Below, in pieces: positions 62,948 to 64,000 of a DNA stretch of 64,000 nucleotides; position 1 is the first letter of the stretch; each line of letters begins with the position of its first letter. Below the pieces are notes generated by a model. That model saw only the letters and a list, made by a program, of their open reading frames with translations. It had not been told where the DNA came from and made no database searches. A program made the position numbers and the translations under genes. Location of the stretch: NCBI RefSeq assembly GCF_014489075.1, contig NZ_JACTGR010000001.1, positions 682,001 through 746,000 on the forward strand. The letters are read 5' to 3'. This DNA is from Sphingomonas sp. JC676 (GTDB lineage Bacteria; Pseudomonadota; Alphaproteobacteria; Sphingomonadales; Sphingomonadaceae).

Positions 62948-63055
62948 TCGTTCGCCGCTTTCCCTCCTGGAAAGCAGCAAAACGAAAAAATAATGCGCCG
63001 GCGCGGATTCGAGCGCTTGCCGGTGTATGTCCATTCACGTTAGGCGTTTTCTCCC

Positions 63056-64000
63056 ATGGCGCGGTATATCTTCATCACCGGCGGCGTGGTCTCCTCGCTC
63101 GGCAAGGGTCTTATGGCGGCAAGCCTCGCGGCGTTGCTCCAGGCACGAGGCTATCGGGTCCGCATCCGCAAGTTCGATCCCTATCTCAACGTCGATCCCG
63201 GCACGATGTCGCCGCACCAGCATGGTGAGGTCTATGTGACCGACGATGGCGCGGAGACCGATCTGGATCTGGGGCATTATGAGCGCTTCACCGGTGTCGC
63301 GTCGCGCCAGTCGGACAACGTCACGTCGGGCCGGATCTACAAGACGATCATCGAGCGCGAGCGGCGCGGCGACTATCTGGGCGCCACCGTCCAGGTGATT
63401 CCGCACGTGACCGACGCGATCAAGGCGTTCGCGCAGGACGAGATCGACGATCTCGACTTCGTGCTGTGCGAGATCGGCGGCACGGTGGGCGACATCGAAT
63501 CGCTGCCGTTCATCGAGGCGATTCGCCAGCTTCGCAACGATCTCGGCCGCGGCAACACGGTCAGCATCCACGTGACGCTGGTGCCATTCATCTCGGCCGC
63601 CGGCGAGCTCAAGACCAAGCCGACCCAGCACAGCGTGCGCGAGCTTGCTTCCTTGGGTGTCCAGCCCGACGTGCTGGTCTGCCGCTCCGAACGTGAGCTT
63701 CCCGCGAGCGAGCGCGCCAAGATCGCCCAGTTCTGCAACGTGCCCACCGCCGCGGTGATCCCGGCGCTCGATGCCAAGAGCATCTATGCGGTACCGATGC
63801 AGTATCACCGCGAAGGCCTGGATTCGGAGGTGCTGCGCGCCTTCGGGATCGATCCGGGCGAACCGCCCCGGCTCGATCGCTGGGAAGATATCATGACCCG
63901 CCTCGACAATCCCGAGGGCGAGGTCACGATCGGCGTGGTCGGCAAATATATGGGCGTCCCCGACGCCTATAAGTCGCTGCACGAGGCGCTGGTCCATGGC
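63056..64000 (+). CDS. pyrG: CTP synthase, N-terminal part (cut by window edge)
   Basis: The first 315 residues are present from ATG 63056. [16 protein letters not shown] is the P-loop-like start, followed by [37 protein letters not shown] and [16 protein letters not shown], covering the whole synthase domain and reaching [17 protein letters not shown] at the start of the glutaminase part. Makes CTP from UTP and glutamine. The rest lies beyond the window. Confidence 0.97.
   Translation, partial: MARYIFITGGVVSSLGKGLMAASLAALLQARGYRVRIRKFDPYLNVDPGTMSPHQHGEVYVTDDGAETDLDLGHYERFTGVASRQSDNVTSGRIYKTIIERERRGDYLGATVQVIPHVTDAIKAFAQDEIDDLDFVLCEIGGTVGDIESLPFIEAIRQLRNDLGRGNTVSIHVTLVPFISAAGELKTKPTQHSVRELASLGVQPDVLVCRSERELPASERAKIAQFCNVPTAAVIPALDAKSIYAVPMQYHREGLDSEVLRAFGIDPGEPPRLDRWEDIMTRLDNPEGEVTIGVVGKYMGVPDAYKSLHEALVHG

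Overview
The window looks like a stretch of chromosome from a sphingomonad (order Sphingomonadales, probably Sphingomonas or a close relative). The basis is high GC throughout, a PEPxxWA-type CTERM protein, a complete Entner-Doudoroff gene block, and blocks of core genes (mreBCD-mrdA-rodA, rpsF-rpsR-rplI, fabD-fabG-acpP-fabF-mltG, argC, secG-pyrG) whose sequences read as alphaproteobacterial. Species cannot be fixed from sequence reading alone.

Layout. 1-8.5 kb: a cell-surface sugar locus. On the minus strand, tightly coupled or overlapping genes encode a glucose-1-phosphate cytidylyltransferase (rfbF), CDP-glucose 4,6-dehydratase (rfbG), a DegT-fold sugar enzyme with His in place of the PLP lysine, a sugar C-methyltransferase, an SDR-type protein and a membrane GT2 glycosyltransferase. 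A GT-C-like membrane protein and a cut-off methyltransferase lie to the left. 8.9-16 kb: a type I secretion ABC transporter, its periplasmic adaptor, and a 1257-residue RTX/cadherin-repeat protein that is its likely cargo. 16-19.3 kb: a receiver-only response regulator and a large hybrid histidine kinase with a recently duplicated PAS domain. 19.5-22.5 kb: a broken FecR relic and a divergent yczE / MocR-type regulator pair with an inverted-repeat operator. 22.7-27.5 kb: an HME-RND metal efflux pair plus a His-rich exported protein. 27.7-34.5 kb: a CHASE4-type chemoreceptor, a 1.1-kb gene-poor stretch with a candidate small RNA, a zinc-ribbon protein, a large Tat-exported six-hairpin-like enzyme under a LacI-type operator, and small hypotheticals.

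34.6-43 kb: tRNA-Lys, then the cell-shape operon mreB-mreC-mreD-mrdA-rodA (minus strand), with a 165-bp terminal-inverted-repeat element wedged between mreB and mreC; mutL is divergent from mreB. 42.5-47.6 kb: small secreted proteins, two paralogous CAP-domain proteins, the rpsF-rpsR-rplI ribosomal block, a PEP-CTERM protein and an RcnB-like protein. 47.7-52.9 kb: the fatty-acid synthesis cluster with mltG. 53-54.7 kb: a GH5-type glucanase with a one-base deletion exactly at its catalytic NEP motif. 54.9-60.6 kb: zwf-pgl-edd-glk-eda, which takes glucose to pyruvate plus glyceraldehyde-3-phosphate. 60.7-64 kb: marR-SH3-argC, secG and the first part of pyrG.

The most unusual signals are the sugar locus (a 3-dehydratase-like enzyme with neither PLP lysine nor iron-sulfur cysteines, next to a C-methyltransferase), the inverted-repeat element inside the mre operon, the near-identical tandem PAS domains, the GH5 frameshift, and the orphan small-RNA-like unit at 30.8-30.9 kb. 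No CRISPR array, complete insertion sequence or prophage was seen.
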